DNA of 64,000 nucleotides, from positions 1 to 64,000 of the forward strand of contig CAZQAF010000003.1 of assembly GCA_964591175.1 (NCBI GenBank). Direction: 5' to 3'. Under the pieces are notes generated by a model. The model was not told the origin of the DNA, searched no databases, and saw only the letters and a program-made list of their open reading frames with translations. Positions 43,080 to 52,187 of the stretch are shown piece by piece. Position numbers and translations under genes: made by a program. The stretch is from UBA11574 sp964591175 (GTDB lineage Bacteria; Desulfobacterota; Desulfobacteria; Desulfobacterales; UBA11574). How positions within the stretch are numbered: position 1 is the first letter of the stretch; every line of letters begins with the position of its first letter.

Positions 43080-46000
43080 ATGATAACGTTTAAACTAAAC
43101 GGGAAAAAAGTTCAGGGAGAAGAAGGGCAGTATATCCTTCAAGTTGCTGAAAAATACGGGGTTGAAATTCCGACGCTGTGTCATCATAAAGGACTCGAAC
43201 CCGCCGGAATGTGCCGTCTATGCACTGTGGAGCTTTTTGACGGTCGCCGAACTCGCTTTGTAACCGCCTGCAACTATCCCATTTGGGAAGGCATGGCAGT
43301 CAAAACCGACACCGAAACGGTACACGAAGGTCGAAAGCTGAATGTTGAACTGTTGATGGCCCGCTGCCCGGATATTCCTGTCATAAAGACGCTTGCGGCT
43401 CAATACGGTATTGAAGAACCGCGTTTTAAGATTAAAGATGACACTTGCATCCTTTGCGGCCTTTGCACTCGAATCTGTCAAAGAATGGGCAACAGCGCCA
43501 TCAGCCTCACCGGCCGAGGGGTGGAGATGAAGGTGGATACCCCGTTTCACATCCAGACGGAGGTCTGTATGGCTTGCGGCGCCTGCGCTTTTGTCTGTCC
43601 CACGGGGCACATTACCCTTGATAAAATCAAAGAACATATTTCCACACAAACGGTTATAAAGATTCCCTCGGAATACGATGCCGGTCTCAAAGGCCGGAAA
43701 CCGATCTATGTGCCGTATGCCCAGGCCGTTCCCAATACACCCGCCATCGACCGGACGAAATGCGTCCATTTCAAGACGGATGGATGCAAGATATGCGCTG
43801 ATTTTTGTCCGGTCGGCGCCATTGATCATTCACAGCAAGATGAATTTGTCGAGTTTGACGTGGGATCCATTGTTCTGGCCCCCGGATTTGACACCTTTGA
43901 TCCCAGCCGGTTTGACACCTATGCCTATGCCCAGTTGCCCAATGTGGTCACCTCGTTGGAATTTGAGCGGATTCTTTCCGCCACCGGTCCCTTTTCAGGT
44001 CACCTGATCAGACCGTCCGACCACAAGGAACCCAAAAAAATCGGCTGGCTGCAATGTGTCGGTTCCAGGGACCTCAACCGTTGCGATAATGCCTACTGCT
44101 CATCGGTGTGCTGCATGTATGCCATTAAACAGACCGTCATCGCAACGGAACACAGCAAGGATCCCCTTGACTGTGCGGTTTTTTACATGGATATGCGCAC
44201 CCACGGCAAAGACTTTGATAAATATTATGATAATGCCGAAAAACAAGGGGTCAGATTCGTCCGGTCCCGAATTCACACCATTGACCCGGTTCCGGGAACA
44301 GATGATGTGTCGGTCCGGTATATCGAGGAAGACGGAACCGTCAAAGAGGAAATCTTCGATATGTTTGTTTTGTCCGTTGGCCTTGAAATTAATCAGGATA
44401 TTGCGGACCTTTCCAAACGCATCGGCATCGATCTCGATGAATATCGCTTTACGAAAACCGACAGTTTTCATCCCGTAGGCACCTCTGTGGAAGGCATCTA
44501 TGCCTGCGGTGTGTTCACCGGTCCAAAGGATATTCCCCAATCGGTGATGGAAGCCAGCGCTTCGGCTTGTGCGGCAACAGAACACTTGGCATCGGCGCGC
44601 AATACCCGTACCAAGATCCTCGAACTCCCCCCTGAAAGAGATGTCAGCGGCGAACCCCCTAAAATCGGCGTATTTGTATGCAATTGCGGGATTAACATCG
44701 GCGGCGTGGTAAAAGTGCCGGAGGTGGTTAAGTACGCCAAAACGTTGCCCAATGTGGTGTATGTCGAAGAAAATCTCTTTAGCTGCAGCCAGGATACCCA
44801 GGATAAAATGTCCGACATCATCAATCAACAGGGGCTCAACCGCGTGGTTGTGGCCGCCTGCACCCCTAAAACCCATGAACCGCTGTTCCAGGAGACCCTG
44901 ATTAACGCGGGGCTCAACAAGTATCTTTTTGAAATGGCCAATATCCGAAATCATGACTCCTGGGTCCATGCCAATGATCCGGATGCTGCCACCGAAAAAG
45001 CCAAGGATCTCATTCGAATGGCGGTTGCGAAAACCAATCTTTTAGCCCCTTTGAAACAGACCGATCTCCCGGTATCCCATTCGGCCCTGGTGATCGGCGG
45101 GGGAATTGCCGGAATGACGGCCGCGGTTTCGTTGGCTCATCAAGGGTATCCGGTAGACCTTGTTGAAAAATCCGGCGCTTTGGGCGGAAATGCTTTAATG
45201 TTGAGAAAAACGTCCCAAAACGAAGATGTCGGGGCTTTTGTTGAAGAACTTATCCAAGCCGTTAAATCCGAAGACCGAATTACCCTCCACACCGGAACCA
45301 CCATCGGCAACGTGGATGGCTTTGTCGGCAATTTCAAAACAGAGCTTCGCAACCAAGGGGCAACACAAATCATCGAACACGGCGTGACGGTGATCGCCAC
45401 CGGCGCCAAAGAATACAAACCCGTCGAATACCTTTATGGAAAACATGATGCCGTGATGACCCATCTGGAACTCGACGAACTTTTCAAAAAAAACGATCCC
45501 AGACTTGACCAAACCGAAAATGTAGTGTTTATTCAGTGCGTGGGATCCAGAGACAAAGAGCGACCTTACTGTTCGAAAGTATGCTGTACACATAGCGTCA
45601 AAAGTGCTATTGACTTTAAGAAAAAAAATCCGAATGTGAATGTTGCGATTCTTTACAGGGATATTCGGACGTATGGCAAAAAAGAAGATCTATATCGCGA
45701 GGCAAGAGAGGCCGGGGTGCTCTTTTTTTCGTATTCCGTCGATCAAAAACCTGAGGTGACGTCCGATGGCGATCAGGTTGTGGTTGAATTTACGGATCGG
45801 ATCCTCAATCGAAAATTGGCCGTGAAGGCCGATATTCTTTGTTTGGCTTCAGCCATTGAATCCCATTGGGATCACTCGCTGGCTCAGCTTTTTAAGGTAC
45901 CGCTGGACTCGGATGGATGGCTTTTGGAAGCCCATCAGAAATTGCGGCCGGTGGATTTTGCCAATGACGGTATCTTTCTGTGCGGCATGGCGCATTACCC

Positions 46001-46322
46001 GAAGCCCATCGAAGAAAGTATCGCACAGGCCCAGGCAGCGGCGGCAAGAGCGACCACCGTTCTGGCGCTGGAGAACATTAAGGTGGGCGGTATTGTCACG
46101 GATATTCGGGCCGAGTTGTGTTCGGGCTGCCTGGGATGCATCAATGTCTGCCCCTATGGCGCCATCACCTTCAATAGTCAAAAATTTGTGGCCGAAGTTA
46201 ATGCGGCCCTGTGTAAAGGGTGCGGTGCCTGTGCGGCGGTATGCCCGTCGGAGGCACCCGCACTCATGGGCTTTAACAACTATCAACTGTACGCCCAGAT
46301 CAAGAGCGCATTGAGCGCTTGA
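43080..46322 (+). CDS. NuoG/HdrA fusion: 2Fe-2S domain, C-part of a split HdrA, and a second full HdrA
   Basis: The protein has 1080 residues. Residues 1-75: NuoG-type 2Fe-2S ferredoxin (Cys34, 45, 48, 64). About 120-175: two 4Fe-4S motifs (CILCGLCTRIC, CMACGACAFVCP). From about residue 200 the sequence is the continuation of HdrA (PSEYDAGLKGRKPIY, AVPNTPAIDRTKC, GWLQCVGSRD, YCSSVCCMYA) without its FAD loop. From about residue 535 a second HdrA starts (IGVFVCNCGINIGG, VVAACTPKTHEPLF, VIGGGIAGMTAA, CVGSRDKERPYC) and ends in two ferredoxin motifs. The separate Sec fragment supplies the missing FAD part of the first copy. It should carry the bifurcating flavin(s). Confidence 0.9.
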   Translation: MITFKLNGKKVQGEEGQYILQVAEKYGVEIPTLCHHKGLEPAGMCRLCTVELFDGRRTRFVTACNYPIWEGMAVKTDTETVHEGRKLNVELLMARCPDIPVIKTLAAQYGIEEPRFKIKDDTCILCGLCTRICQRMGNSAISLTGRGVEMKVDTPFHIQTEVCMACGACAFVCPTGHITLDKIKEHISTQTVIKIPSEYDAGLKGRKPIYVPYAQAVPNTPAIDRTKCVHFKTDGCKICADFCPVGAIDHSQQDEFVEFDVGSIVLAPGFDTFDPSRFDTYAYAQLPNVVTSLEFERILSATGPFSGHLIRPSDHKEPKKIGWLQCVGSRDLNRCDNAYCSSVCCMYAIKQTVIATEHSKDPLDCAVFYMDMRTHGKDFDKYYDNAEKQGVRFVRSRIHTIDPVPGTDDVSVRYIEEDGTVKEEIFDMFVLSVGLEINQDIADLSKRIGIDLDEYRFTKTDSFHPVGTSVEGIYACGVFTGPKDIPQSVMEASASACAATEHLASARNTRTKILELPPERDVSGEPPKIGVFVCNCGINIGGVVKVPEVVKYAKTLPNVVYVEENLFSCSQDTQDKMSDIINQQGLNRVVVAACTPKTHEPLFQETLINAGLNKYLFEMANIRNHDSWVHANDPDAATEKAKDLIRMAVAKTNLLAPLKQTDLPVSHSALVIGGGIAGMTAAVSLAHQGYPVDLVEKSGALGGNALMLRKTSQNEDVGAFVEELIQAVKSEDRITLHTGTTIGNVDGFVGNFKTELRNQGATQIIEHGVTVIATGAKEYKPVEYLYGKHDAVMTHLELDELFKKNDPRLDQTENVVFIQCVGSRDKERPYCSKVCCTHSVKSAIDFKKKNPNVNVAILYRDIRTYGKKEDLYREAREAGVLFFSYSVDQKPEVTSDGDQVVVEFTDRILNRKLAVKADILCLASAIESHWDHSLAQLFKVPLDSDGWLLEAHQKLRPVDFANDGIFLCGMAHYPKPIEESIAQAQAAAARATTVLALENIKVGGIVTDIRAELCSGCLGCINVCPYGAITFNSQKFVAEVNAALCKGCGACAAVCPSEAPALMGFNNYQLYAQIKSALSA

Positions 46323-46343
46323 TCCATTGAAAAGGAGAAAAAT

Positions 46344-46835
46344 GTGAACGAGGAGAGATTTGAGCCTAAAATCATCGCTTTTATGTGTAACTGGTGTGCA
46401 TACGGGGCGGCCGATCTGGCGGGTGTCAGTAGACTGGCATACCCCCCCAATATTCGTCCCATCCGGGTCATGTGCTCCGCCACGGTGTCGCCGCATCACA
46501 TTCTAAGAGCGTTTCAAAGCGGCGCCGATGGCGTCCTCGTGGGCGGCTGACACGTCGGAGACTGCCATTACCTGTATGGTAATTATATGACGATCAAACG
46601 GATGACATTTCTGCAGGAACTTTTGTCCTTTATGGGACTGGAAGGACGGTTGCATTTGGACTGGATATCTTCGGCGGAAGCCCAAAAATTTGTGCAAGTC
46701 GTCACCAATTTTACAAATAAAATAAAATCATTGGGCCCCAGCCCTCTGTCCGGCGACTTTGACATGTCCGCCGTTATGAATGCGTGCGGAGCATGCGAAG
46801 CGGTGCAGGATACTGCGAGCGTGGAGGAAGGATGA
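46344..46835 (+). CDS. mvhD: MvhD-like 2Fe-2S subunit, selenocysteine-containing
   Basis: A 163-residue protein from a GTG start (aaaaggag upstream), reading TGA 46548-46550 as Sec at residue 69. The motif is GADGVLVGGUHVGDCHY, where other MvhD proteins have Cys or Sec. FMCNWCAYGAADLAG and later NACGACEAV carry the remaining cluster ligands. MvhD links a hydrogenase or formate dehydrogenase to HdrA. It lies between the HdrA fusion and the iron-sulfur subunit. Confidence 0.92.
46548..46583 (+). promoter_or_regulatory. candidate SECIS element in mvhD
   Basis: ATTACC and GGTAAT pair over a TGTAT loop starting 22 nt after the UGA. The loop has the expected GU and a possible bulged U, but differs from the GGTC loops of the other three Sec genes. 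Confidence 0.4.
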
Positions 46836-46836
46836 T

Positions 46837-47634
46837 ATGCAGGAACAAATCAAACAGTGGCTTGAACAAGGTAACATCGATATTTTTTTAGGGTATAAGA
46901 TGATTCAGGGTCACCCGCTGCCCTATTGCTTCACCAAGGATAACCCGGATGATCTCAAGGATCTGATTGTCGGAAATGCCAGATATTCCCTTGAAAAAAT
47001 GGCCACAAAAATCGCTGCTGAACATAAGGATCTGAAAATAGGACTTCTAACCCGGGATTGCAATCAACGGGCCTTGAATGTGCTTTATATCTGGAACCAG
47101 TTGAATCCGGAAAACATTAAAACCATAGGGGTCAATTGCTGCCCGTCCAATCTCAAGGAACACGGCGATTGTTCCTATTTGGAACCGGAACTTATCCCGC
47201 CAATCAAGAAAATGATCGGCATCGACAACAACATGCAAGTTAAAGCAGCCGAAGAATTCAACCAGGATGAAAGATTCAACCGGTGGATGTATGAATTTCA
47301 GAAATGCATCAAATGTTACGGCTGTCGAGATATTTGTCCGGTTTGCTTTTGCAAGGAATGCAGTCTTGAACACACCGACCTGATCGCCACCGGCAGTATC
47401 CCGCCGGAGATTCCGATTTTTCATCTGGTTCGGGCAGTTCATATGGCGGGCCGGTGTATTGACTGCGGTCTGTGCGAGGATGCCTGCCCGGTTGATATTC
47501 CGTTACGGTTGCTCTATCGAAAGGTCAATGAAATCGTGACCGACATATTCGATTACACCACCGGAACCCGTGCGGACCAATCACCGTTTAATATGCTGGG
47601 AGAAGAGGTAACACTGAAACCCAAGCCTATTTAA
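46837..47634 (+). CDS. iron-sulfur subunit with 4Fe-4S motifs (HdrC/FdhB-like role)
   Basis: The protein has 265 residues. The first half (KIGLLTRDCNQRALNVLYIW) has the look of FrhB/FdhB-type proteins. The second half has FQKCIKCYGCRDICPVCFCKEC and RCIDCGLCEDACPVDIP, two ferredoxin-like motifs. It probably connects the formate dehydrogenase to MvhD/HdrA. The ATG at 46837 follows ggaggaaggat, 1 nt after mvhD. A longer in-frame start at 46780 lies inside mvhD and is rejected. Confidence 0.82.
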   Translation: MQEQIKQWLEQGNIDIFLGYKMIQGHPLPYCFTKDNPDDLKDLIVGNARYSLEKMATKIAAEHKDLKIGLLTRDCNQRALNVLYIWNQLNPENIKTIGVNCCPSNLKEHGDCSYLEPELIPPIKKMIGIDNNMQVKAAEEFNQDERFNRWMYEFQKCIKCYGCRDICPVCFCKECSLEHTDLIATGSIPPEIPIFHLVRAVHMAGRCIDCGLCEDACPVDIPLRLLYRKVNEIVTDIFDYTTGTRADQSPFNMLGEEVTLKPKPI

Positions 47635-47730
47635 TTACAAACGATGGAAGATGTGATGCCTTTGCTACCCTAACTGCGGGAAAGCATTAATATTCAAGGA
47701 AAATATTCCATACAATAAGGAGCGATACGA

Positions 47731-49767
47731 ATGGATTTTAAGATCATTCCTTCAACATGTTCATATTGCGGCACGGGCTGCGGTGTCCTTTTTCAGGTGA
47801 TGGACGGCCGTCTTGTCGATACCCTGCCGATGAAAACCCATCCGGTGAACCAGGGAAGACTTTGTATTAAGGGATGGAATCTCCACGAACATGTTATCAG
47901 CGACAAGCGTCTCAAATCGCCTTTGATCAAAAAGGACGGCGAATTGCAGGAAACCACATGGGACGAGGCCATAAAAACGACGGCCGACAGGCTCAAAGCC
48001 GTTATTAAAGATCATGGGCCGGACAGCGTCGCCGTGCTGGCCTCTGCAAAAATTACCAACGAGGAGAATTATCTGGTCCAAAAATTTGCAAGGGCGGTGG
48101 TGGGAACCAATAATGTGGATCACTGCGCCCGGCTCTGACATTCCTCTACCGTGGCAGGTCTTGCCGCAGCATTCGGAAGTGGGGCCATGACCAATTCCAT
48201 CGCTGAAATTGAAGATTCGGCGAGTATTTTCATCATCGGTTCGAATACGTCCGCGTGTCATCCGCTCATTGCCCGGCGTGTCTTCAGGGCCAAGGAAAAA
48301 GGGGCCAAACTCATCGTGGCCGACCCCAGAAATATTCAATTGGCTCGTTTCGCGGACGTTGCCGTCCAACAGAGGCTCGGCAGCGATGTGGCGTTATTAA
48401 ACGGCATGATGCATATTATATTAAAAAACGGCTGGCACGATAAAACCTACATCGAAAACAGAACCGAAGGGTTTGAGGATTTCAAGTCGGTGGTCGAGTT
48501 ATATACACCGGATAAGGTTGAAACCATCACAGGTGTGGCCCAAAGCGATCTTGAAAAAATGGCTGAACTTTACGCCGTCAACTCACCGGCGGCACTCCTC
48601 TATGCCATGGGGATTACACAGCATACCACCGGCGTGGACAACGTCAAGTCATGCTGCAATCTGGCCATGCTCTGCGGCAATGTGGGCGTAAGAAGCGGCG
48701 GTGTGAACCCCTTGAGAGGCCAGAACAATGTTCAGGGCGCCTGCGACATGGGCGGCTTGCCCAATGTGTTTCCGGCTTATCAGCCGGTAACGGTCGAAGC
48801 CAACAATGAAAAATTTTCCAAAGCATGGGGAAAACCGCTTCCTGCCGAAATCGGCTATACCATTACCGATATGATCCAGGCCATGAACGACGGGAAATTA
48901 AAGGCCCTCTATATCGTCGGAGAGAATCCCAAACTGAGCGACCCCAACCAGAACCACCTGGAGGATGCCCTGGAAAAACTCGATCTTTTGATTTGCCAGG
49001 ATATCTTTCTGTCTGAAACCGCCCAAAAAGCCGACGTGGTTCTTGCGGCGGTTTCTGTGGCGGAAAAGGAGGGGACCTTTACCAATACCGAGCGGCGCTG
49101 TATGAAAGTGAACAAGGCCATCGATCCTTTGGGAAACACGCTCAACGACTGGGATATCATTTCAAGATTATCCACGGCCATGGGCTACGAGATGCACTAT
49201 GGGAATCCCGAAGAGATTTTCAACGAAATGACCGCTCTGACACCGAGTTACGGCGGCATGACCTATGAAAGGCTCGGCCTTGACGGGCTTCAATGGCCCT
49301 GCCCCAACGCCGAGCACCCCGGAACGCCGTTTTTGCACAAAGATCAGTTTACCCGGGGAAAAGGTCTTTTCCATGCCATCGAATATCTCGACCCCGCGGA
49401 GATGCCGGATGACGAATACCCCTATTGGCTCACTACCGGCAGGATGTTCGCGCATTACCATACCGGTACCATGACGCGCGTATCAAGACATTTGGATACC
49501 GAGCAAAAAACCGGATATGTGGAAATCAACCCCAAAGACGCCAAGGTGCTGGGGGTTAATGACGGCGATATCGTGCACCTTGCCACTCGCAGGGGCGAAA
49601 CCAAAGTGCCGGCCAGGGTCAGCAAAGTGGTCGAACCCGGCGTGCTCTTCGTGCCGTTTCATTTTGCTGAAAGCCCGGCCAATATACTTACCAATTCTGC
49701 CTGTGATCCCATCGCCAAAATTCCGGAGTATAAGGTTTGTGCGGTAAAAATCGAGAAAGCCGCATAG
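47731..49767 (+). CDS. fdhA: formate dehydrogenase catalytic subunit, selenocysteine-containing
   Basis: The protein has 678 residues when TGA 48136-48138 is read as Sec136. The N-terminal 4Fe-4S site is CSYCGTGCGV plus GRLCIKG. The Sec motif is DHCARLUHSSTVAGL. Molybdopterin-binding segments follow (IFIIGSNTS, GGVNPLRGQNNVQGACDMGG) and the C-terminal MopB domain has YWLTTGRMFAHYHTGTMTR. It oxidises formate (or reduces CO2) with Mo or W. No membrane anchor or Tat signal is present, so it is cytoplasmic. Last gene of the operon, followed by a strong terminator. Confidence 0.95.
48136..48168 (+). promoter_or_regulatory. SECIS element in fdhA
   Basis: GGCA-GGTC-T-TGCC begins so that the GGTC loop lies 18 nt after the UGA, the same distance, loop and bulged U as the E. 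coli fdhF SECIS. Confidence 0.75.
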
Positions 49768-49800
49768 CCGCCCGATTTCAGCAAACAGCTCATCAAAAAA

Positions 49801-49841
49801 CAAAGGCCTTTGAAAAATTTACTGTTTTTCAAAGGCCTTTT
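49801..49841. terminator. bidirectional rho-independent terminator
   Basis: AAAGGCCTTTGAAAAA and its complement pair over a 7-nt loop, with T-runs on both sides. It lies between convergent fdhA and the formyltransferase gene. Confidence 0.9.
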
Positions 49842-49937
49842 CATTGAGTCCGGCACCGCCGCTGGCGGGTAGGCCTCTTTCCTATTTTCTCTATCCTGAT
49901 TCTGACCTTAAGGTTTCGGTCATTTTAAATACAGACA

Positions 49938-50858
49938 CTACCCGTCAAATCTGTCCCCGGCTGTTAATCCCCTCTCGGCGGCAAATTCGGCCGCCGCCGC
50001 TTTTGGGCCCTTTACGGGTCTAACCTTTCCCACAATCAGCCGGCCGCCGGACAGCGCCAGGTGAATCCCTTTATCATCTATATCCAGTATGGTTCCGGGC
50101 GCTTCATCTGCAGCGCTTTCAATGCGTTTGGCACCGTAAAAACGGATTTTTTCGCCTTTCAACACTGCAAAAGCACCGGGTTGCGGATCACATCCGCGAA
50201 TCAGGTTGTAAAGCTCATCTGCCGGCTTTTTCCAATCGATGCCCGCCACCCGGTCATCGCAAGGCGGTTCATAGGTGGCCCCGGCTTCTTCCTGAACGAT
50301 TTTGGGTGCATCTCCTGCCTTGATCAGATCGATGGATTCTAAAATCGCGTCAACTCCCATGGGAAAAAGATGGTTGAAATAGAGTGAACCGGTGGTGTCT
50401 TCCGGTCCGATAACGATCTCTTTTTGAAGAAGAATGGGTCCGGTATCGATGCCCTCGTCCGGCCAGAAGATACTCAGTCCGGTTTTCCTGTCTCCCATAA
50501 TAACGGCCCAGTTAATGCCGCTGGCGCCGCGATGACGCGGCAAGAGAGACGGATGATAACAGATGGTACCGTATGAGGGAACATCAAAAAAACGTGACGG
50601 AATAATCGTCGTAACAAACGCCATAATGGTCAGATCGGGATTCAAGTTCCGGTATTCGGCAAAAGTCGCATCATCTTTGTACGTCCGGGGCTGAAATACG
50701 TCAATGTTTTTGGTGATCGCCGCTTCCTTGAGAGGATCGGGACGTCCACCCTCCCGGTCCGGCGGCGCATAAACCGCCGCGATGTTTTCGTTCCGCTCCT
50801 GCAGCCTTTCCAAGACCGTTGCACCGAACGCCGCCTGGCCGATCAGTATGATACGCAT
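49938..50858 (-). CDS. methionyl-tRNA formyltransferase-like protein
   Basis: The protein has 306 residues. The N-terminal formyltransferase domain has ICYHPSLLPRHRGASGINWAVI, with the Asn replaced by Tyr-His context, and DEGIDTGPIL, which includes the catalytic Asp. A C-terminal Fmt-like domain follows (YEPPCDDRVAGIDWKKPADELYNLIRG). This arrangement also occurs in the hydrolase part of 10-formyl-THF dehydrogenase. Next to formate dehydrogenase it could release or transfer formyl groups rather than be the housekeeping Fmt. No def gene is adjacent. Confidence 0.75.
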   Translation of the reverse strand: MRIILIGQAAFGATVLERLQERNENIAAVYAPPDREGGRPDPLKEAAITKNIDVFQPRTYKDDATFAEYRNLNPDLTIMAFVTTIIPSRFFDVPSYGTICYHPSLLPRHRGASGINWAVIMGDRKTGLSIFWPDEGIDTGPILLQKEIVIGPEDTTGSLYFNHLFPMGVDAILESIDLIKAGDAPKIVQEEAGATYEPPCDDRVAGIDWKKPADELYNLIRGCDPQPGAFAVLKGEKIRFYGAKRIESAADEAPGTILDIDDKGIHLALSGGRLIVGKVRPVKGPKAAAAEFAAERGLTAGDRFDG

Positions 50859-50914
50859 GCTTCACCTCCTTTTTCTTTCAGGGTCACAGGTACAATGGAT
50901 TTTACAACAATTTT

Positions 50915-51649
50915 TTAGATATACAAACGAATAATGTCAACTTTGAGTTGCCGTGTATTATTCTGACGGTCATCTTTACGGCATGATCTGCAGTACAGAT
51001 ATTTTTCGAAAATACGGTTTGTCTCGAGTGAGATTTGATCCAAAATCTCATTTATCTGCCGATTTTCAAGCCGAGTATTGCATCGAATACATCTTGAAAA
51101 TGGTTTGATTCGATCTTTGATGTCCAGATCATCCATCACGTGGTTGACCTGTGTCGTGGCGGTTCCGGAACATACCTGAAAGGCATGGGTGACGGATTCG
51201 GATTTGAGCAATTCTTTTTGCTTTGTGAGGATGATCCGGTTTTCCCTTCCGGAGATCTCGATGATATCCGGTATACTGCAATTCGCATTAAATGTCGTAT
51301 CAAATCCCAGCATCCGCATCCATTGAACCATGTCTCGCAAATCAACGCCTGCTATAAATCGAACCCGCCGAAGGGGAAATTTTCTCAGCATTGATACATT
51401 TTGGATATTTAGCTTCTCGAAAACGGGATAGACACTCACGCGATCGCCGTGCTTTAAAATATACTCAAAATCCACGGGCTGCCCATTGACCAGCACCAAA
51501 TCGACTGTTGAGGGTGGAACGCCTAAATTTTCTATGGTCTCTTTTATCGATCTTTTTCCAATGAACTCGGTTTCGATATCGACCTTTTTCAGGTGCTGCG
51601 GCAGGAAATCATTTAATTCTTCATAAAAACGGAATGTTCCTTTTGCCAT
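50915..51649 (-). CDS. ubiquitin-like plus Mut7-C domain protein
   Basis: The protein has 244 residues: a MoaD/ThiS-like beta-grasp domain (1-80, LVLVNGQPVDFEYILKHGDRVSVYP), then a Mut7-C RNase-type domain with RMLGFDT and a C-terminal zinc ribbon (FSRCIRCNTRL...LYCRSCRK). At the expected catalytic-Asp position (usually FLxDVHLGKLA) it reads FIAGVDLRDMV, so activity is doubtful. It does not end in the GG needed for ubiquitin-like activation. Confidence 0.78.
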   Translation of the reverse strand: MAKGTFRFYEELNDFLPQHLKKVDIETEFIGKRSIKETIENLGVPPSTVDLVLVNGQPVDFEYILKHGDRVSVYPVFEKLNIQNVSMLRKFPLRRVRFIAGVDLRDMVQWMRMLGFDTTFNANCSIPDIIEISGRENRIILTKQKELLKSESVTHAFQVCSGTATTQVNHVMDDLDIKDRIKPFSRCIRCNTRLENRQINEILDQISLETNRIFEKYLYCRSCRKDDRQNNTRQLKVDIIRLYI

Positions 51650-51654
51650 TTTTT

Positions 51655-52173
51655 TTACTTAAGCGCTGCTATAACGGCCTTCATAAAATTCGGAAGATCG
51701 TCGGGTTTGCGGCTGGTAATGAGATTGCCGTCCACGACCACGGATTCGTCCATCCACAGCGCGCCGGCATGAATCATATCGTCCTTTATGGAAAAAAATG
51801 AGGTGGCTTTTCGGCCGTCGAGTATATTGGCCGAAGCCAGCATCCAGCCCGCATGACAAATGGCGGCAACGACTTTCCCGGCATCGAACAGATCTTTAAC
51901 GAGTTGAACCATGGCCGGATAACGGCGCATCATATCCGGGGCGTATCCCCCGGGAATAATGACACCGTCATAATCGTCGGCGGACACCTGATCCGCGTTG
52001 ATGTTTGGCCGCACCTGAGTGGCGGGTTTACCCGTAAATTCCTCGGCTCTGCCGGAGCCGACCACCGTCACCTCGGCGCCGGCTTCTTTCAGGCGATAGT
52101 ACGGATACCAGAATTCAAACACATTAAACATCTCTTCAACCAGTATAAGCATTTTTTTACCGTTAAGTTCCAT
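51655..52173 (-). CDS. DJ-1/PfpI-family protein
   Basis: The protein has 172 residues. ICHAGWML carries the nucleophile-elbow Cys, and DGVIIPGGYAPDMMRRYP is the family's second motif. Members include glyoxalase-III/deglycase-like enzymes and stress proteins. The ATG at 52173 has aaggagga upstream; an in-frame ATG at 52191 overlaps the pyk stop. It follows pyruvate kinase closely. Confidence 0.85.
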   Translation of the reverse strand: MELNGKKMLILVEEMFNVFEFWYPYYRLKEAGAEVTVVGSGRAEEFTGKPATQVRPNINADQVSADDYDGVIIPGGYAPDMMRRYPAMVQLVKDLFDAGKVVAAICHAGWMLASANILDGRKATSFFSIKDDMIHAGALWMDESVVVDGNLITSRKPDDLPNFMKAVIAALK

Positions 52174-52187
52174 ATTATCCTCCTTAT

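Noticed and set aside
48136..48138. Splitting fdhA into two genes at the TGA.
   Set aside because: Both halves are in one frame and join through the standard formate dehydrogenase Sec motif.
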